64,000 nt of DNA from an uncultured Eubacteriales bacterium (GTDB lineage Bacteria; Bacillota; Clostridia; Christensenellales; CAG-138), in contig CADCJW010000002.1 of assembly GCA_902801845.1 (NCBI GenBank), positions 576,640 to 640,639 on the forward strand, written 5' to 3'. Numbering within the stretch: position 1 is the first letter of the stretch; each line of letters begins with the position of its first letter. A program made the translations under genes and the position numbers. Positions 62,142 to 64,000 of the stretch are shown here, one piece after another. The notes beneath the pieces were generated by a model that was given only the letters and a program-made list of their open reading frames with translations, had not been told where the DNA came from and did not search any database.

Positions 62142-63593
62142 GTGAAGGACGAAGGGCGCGAAAAGAAGAAAAAGAAGAAACCGGAAGGGTATATCGACCT
62201 GTTTGCCGACGACGATGACGAGGAGGAAGCGGCCTCGGTAGGTTCCCTGTTCTCTGACGACGACGAGGAGGAAGAGGAAGTCGAAGAGGACGAGGAGATC
62301 GCCGCCGAGGACGAGGTGTCAGCCGACGAGGAGGGATCCGCCGCAGACGAGGCGGAGCCCCTGCCTGAGGAAGCGGCGGACGAGGAGGCTTATCCTGCCC
62401 GGGACGAGGGGACGGAGCCGGGCCGGCCCTCCTCGAAGGAGAGCTTCACCTTCGATCGCTACGGTCGCCGGACGGGGAAGGTGCCCCAAAAGAAGCGCCC
62501 CCGGGAGCGGTACGGCAAGCGCAAGCACGCCAAGAAGGCCTCCACCACCCTGCTGCTCAACGAGACCGAGGCCCGCCGGGAGCGGGAGGAGGCCCAGAAG
62601 CGGGCCAGCGAGCGGGACAAGCTTCGCCAGAAGCAGCGCAAGCTGGAGGCGGAGCAGCGCAAAGCCCGCCGCAAGAGCGAACTCAAGAAGCGGCTTTCCG
62701 CCCTGCTGGTGCTGGCGGGGCTGGGGGTGCTGGCCCTGCTGGCCGGATACTTTGCCTTCTTGATCCAGCATATCGACGTGGTGGGGCCCTATTCCCGCTA
62801 TTCCCAGGAGGAGATCATCGCCGCCTCCGGCCTGAAGCGCCATCGGCACATCCTCCTGCAGGATCTGAAGGAGGCCCAGGAGAAGCTGCGGCAGGACCCC
62901 TATCTGGACGCCACGGTGAAGTACGTGTTTCCCAATCGGATCCGCATCGACCTGTCTGAGCGGGGCCGGGCGGGGGCCGTGGCCTGGGGTCCCAACAAGG
63001 AGTATATCGCGGTCATCGACAAGACCGGCATCGTCCTGGAGAACGACGCCAGCAACTATGCGGGCCTGCCCCTGGTCCAGGGGCTGATCATCACCGGCGC
63101 CAACAAGGGCGCCCGCATCGGCGACCCGGCGGACGAGCAGGTCCAGAGCATGCTGGACGTGCTCTCCACCCTGGACGAGCTGGGCCTGGCGGACAAGATC
63201 AAAACCGTGGATCTGACGGAAACCATGGGCATCAGCCTCTATACCCCGGAAGGGTACCGGATCGAGGTGGGGGACACCTCGGATCTGTTCACCAAGCTGA
63301 ACCGCTTCAAAAAGAACTACACCGTCATCATGAGCAAGGCCCAGGAGTACATGGGCCGGGGCGCGGACAACGTGACGGTCTACCTCTACAGCAAGAACGG
63401 CGTGGTCATCTCTCCCCATGAGGTGGGCTATGTGGCCGCCTCCGCCGTGCCCAACGCCACCCCCTTCGTGCCTCTGGTCAACAACCCGGACGAGCCCGTG
63501 GCCACGCCCGCCCCCGTTCAGCCCGACGAGCCCGACGGCACCCCCGGCCCGGACACCCCGCCCCCCTTCAACCAGGGCGGATTCACGGGCTAA
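62142..63593 (+). CDS. divIB: Cell-division protein FtsQ/DivIB with long charged N-terminus
   Basis: 483 residues with GTG as the likely start (62142), AGAGGA 11 bases upstream; other starts are possible since no ATG is near. The cytosolic part is unusually long (about 180 residues): KKKKKK, an acidic run from about 25 to 100 and a basic, coiled-coil-like ARREREEAQKRASERDKLRQ stretch. One membrane helix (about 186-207) is followed by a POTRA domain (IQHIDVVGPYSRYSQEEIIAASGL) and the beta domain with FPNRIRIDLSERGRAGAV. A Pro/Asp-rich tail closes the protein. Last gene of the cluster. Confidence 0.85.
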   Translation: MKDEGREKKKKKKPEGYIDLFADDDDEEEAASVGSLFSDDDEEEEEVEEDEEIAAEDEVSADEEGSAADEAEPLPEEAADEEAYPARDEGTEPGRPSSKESFTFDRYGRRTGKVPQKKRPRERYGKRKHAKKASTTLLLNETEARREREEAQKRASERDKLRQKQRKLEAEQRKARRKSELKKRLSALLVLAGLGVLALLAGYFAFLIQHIDVVGPYSRYSQEEIIAASGLKRHRHILLQDLKEAQEKLRQDPYLDATVKYVFPNRIRIDLSERGRAGAVAWGPNKEYIAVIDKTGIVLENDASNYAGLPLVQGLIITGANKGARIGDPADEQVQSMLDVLSTLDELGLADKIKTVDLTETMGISLYTPEGYRIEVGDTSDLFTKLNRFKKNYTVIMSKAQEYMGRGADNVTVYLYSKNGVVISPHEVGYVAASAVPNATPFVPLVNNPDEPVATPAPVQPDEPDGTPGPDTPPPFNQGGFTG

Positions 63594-63639
63594 GGCCTTC
63601 GCTTTTTGACCCTTTGTTCTTCTTTTTTCGCCTGAACCC

Positions 63640-63660
63640 GCGCGGCTAGACCGCGCTTTT
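63640..63660 (+). terminator. Terminator of the division cluster
   Basis: GCGCGG-CTAGA-CCGCGC followed by TTTTG. Confidence 0.7.
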
Positions 63661-63701
63661 GTTATGCGTTAAAATATAGCCGTTCAAAGCGCAAGAATCC
63701 A

Positions 63702-63730
63702 TTGACATTTGGGAAAGAAACGGTTAAAAT
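63702..63730 (+). promoter_or_regulatory. Promoter of tRNA-Gly (and perhaps tuf)
   Basis: TTGACA (63702-63707), 17-nt spacer, TAAAAT (63725-63730), 20 bases before the tRNA. Confidence 0.8.
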
Positions 63731-63750
63731 AGTGCGTACCGTGGAAATGT

Positions 63751-63824
63751 GCGGGTGTAGCTCAATGGCAGAGCTCCAGCTTCCCAAGCTGGTCACGAGG
63801 GTTCGATTCCCTTCACCCGCTCCA
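63751..63824 (+). tRNA. tRNA-Gly (anticodon CCC)
   Basis: 74 nt with CCA encoded. Acceptor GCGGGTG / CACCCGC, D-stem GCTC/GAGC, anticodon stem CCAGC/GCTGG with loop TTCCCAA (anticodon CCC at 63783-63785), T-arm GAGGG-TTCGATT-CCCTT. Reads GGG glycine codons. Precedes tuf by about 80 bases. Confidence 0.95.
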
Positions 63825-63872
63825 TCCTTTCGGAACATGCCCGCAGCCGTTACAATATCCGTTTGCGGGTGA

Positions 63873-64000
<128 letters not shown>

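Overview
The window looks like the origin-proximal region of a GC-rich (roughly 60-65 % by eye) Gram-positive bacterium of the class Clostridia (Bacillota), probably gut-associated. Reasons: dnaA-dnaN with a DnaA-box region, parAB with parS sites, mnmG-rsmG, AddAB instead of RecBCD, a DAP-type MurE (DNPR motif), two MurA paralogues, two type I signal peptidases, PASTA-domain PBP, YhaM and DUF951 families. Sigma-A-like promoters are easy to read, nearly all with 17-nt spacers. The exact family cannot be fixed from the sequence.

Layout. 0-4.2 kb: an ABC exporter, murA copy 1 and a membrane-anchored solute-binding protein. 4.2-12.5 kb: a tightly overlapping operon thpR-addB-addA-NSUN/RsmF-type rRNA methylase (2'-5' RNA ligase and double-strand-break repair). 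12.7-18.9 kb: two PlsC-like acyltransferases, a Na/Pi cotransporter with PhoU domain, a HAD phosphatase, an orphan DUF6291 protein, and between them a compact element in which a four-helix-bundle (23S IVP-like) gene is enclosed by arrays of small hairpins joined by the octamer ACATCACT (left) and its reverse complement (right). 19-22.5 kb: an LRR lipoprotein and ftsH. 22.8-32.3 kb: a long minus-strand operon mnmG-rsmG-pth-mfd-PrsA/SurA-like lipoprotein-acyltransferase-PAP2. 32.6-36.2 kb: a TAXI-type TRAP transporter (SBP, DUF1850, fused permease). 36.5-40.6 kb: yhaM, mmcQ/yjbR, parB, parA, lgt. 40.7-46.4 kb: leuS, mscS, an alpha/beta hydrolase, DUF951 and two lepB genes. 46.6-49.3 kb: dnaA, the oriC candidate and dnaN. 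49.3-51.8 kb: a large fusion protein (degenerate PIG-L-like domain plus phosphodiester glycosidase). 52.1-63.6 kb: a division and wall cluster (rsmH, ftsL, PASTA PBP, murE, mraY, murD, ftsW, murA copy 2, divIB) that lacks murF, murG, mraZ, ftsA and ftsZ. 63.7 kb to the end: tRNA-Gly(CCC) and the start of tuf.

Right of the origin every gene is on the plus strand; left of it the core genes (lgt, parAB, mnmG operon) are mostly on the minus strand, as expected for genes co-oriented with replication from an origin near 48 kb. Two repeat families deserve attention: (1) the hairpin arrays around the four-helix-bundle gene, the best candidate for an undescribed system, and (2) a dispersed intergenic element of about 130 bp with three successive hairpins, present in six recognisable copies, four of them between convergent genes, where it probably doubles as a bidirectional terminator. 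Everything was read by eye from the sequence; no database or folding program was run.
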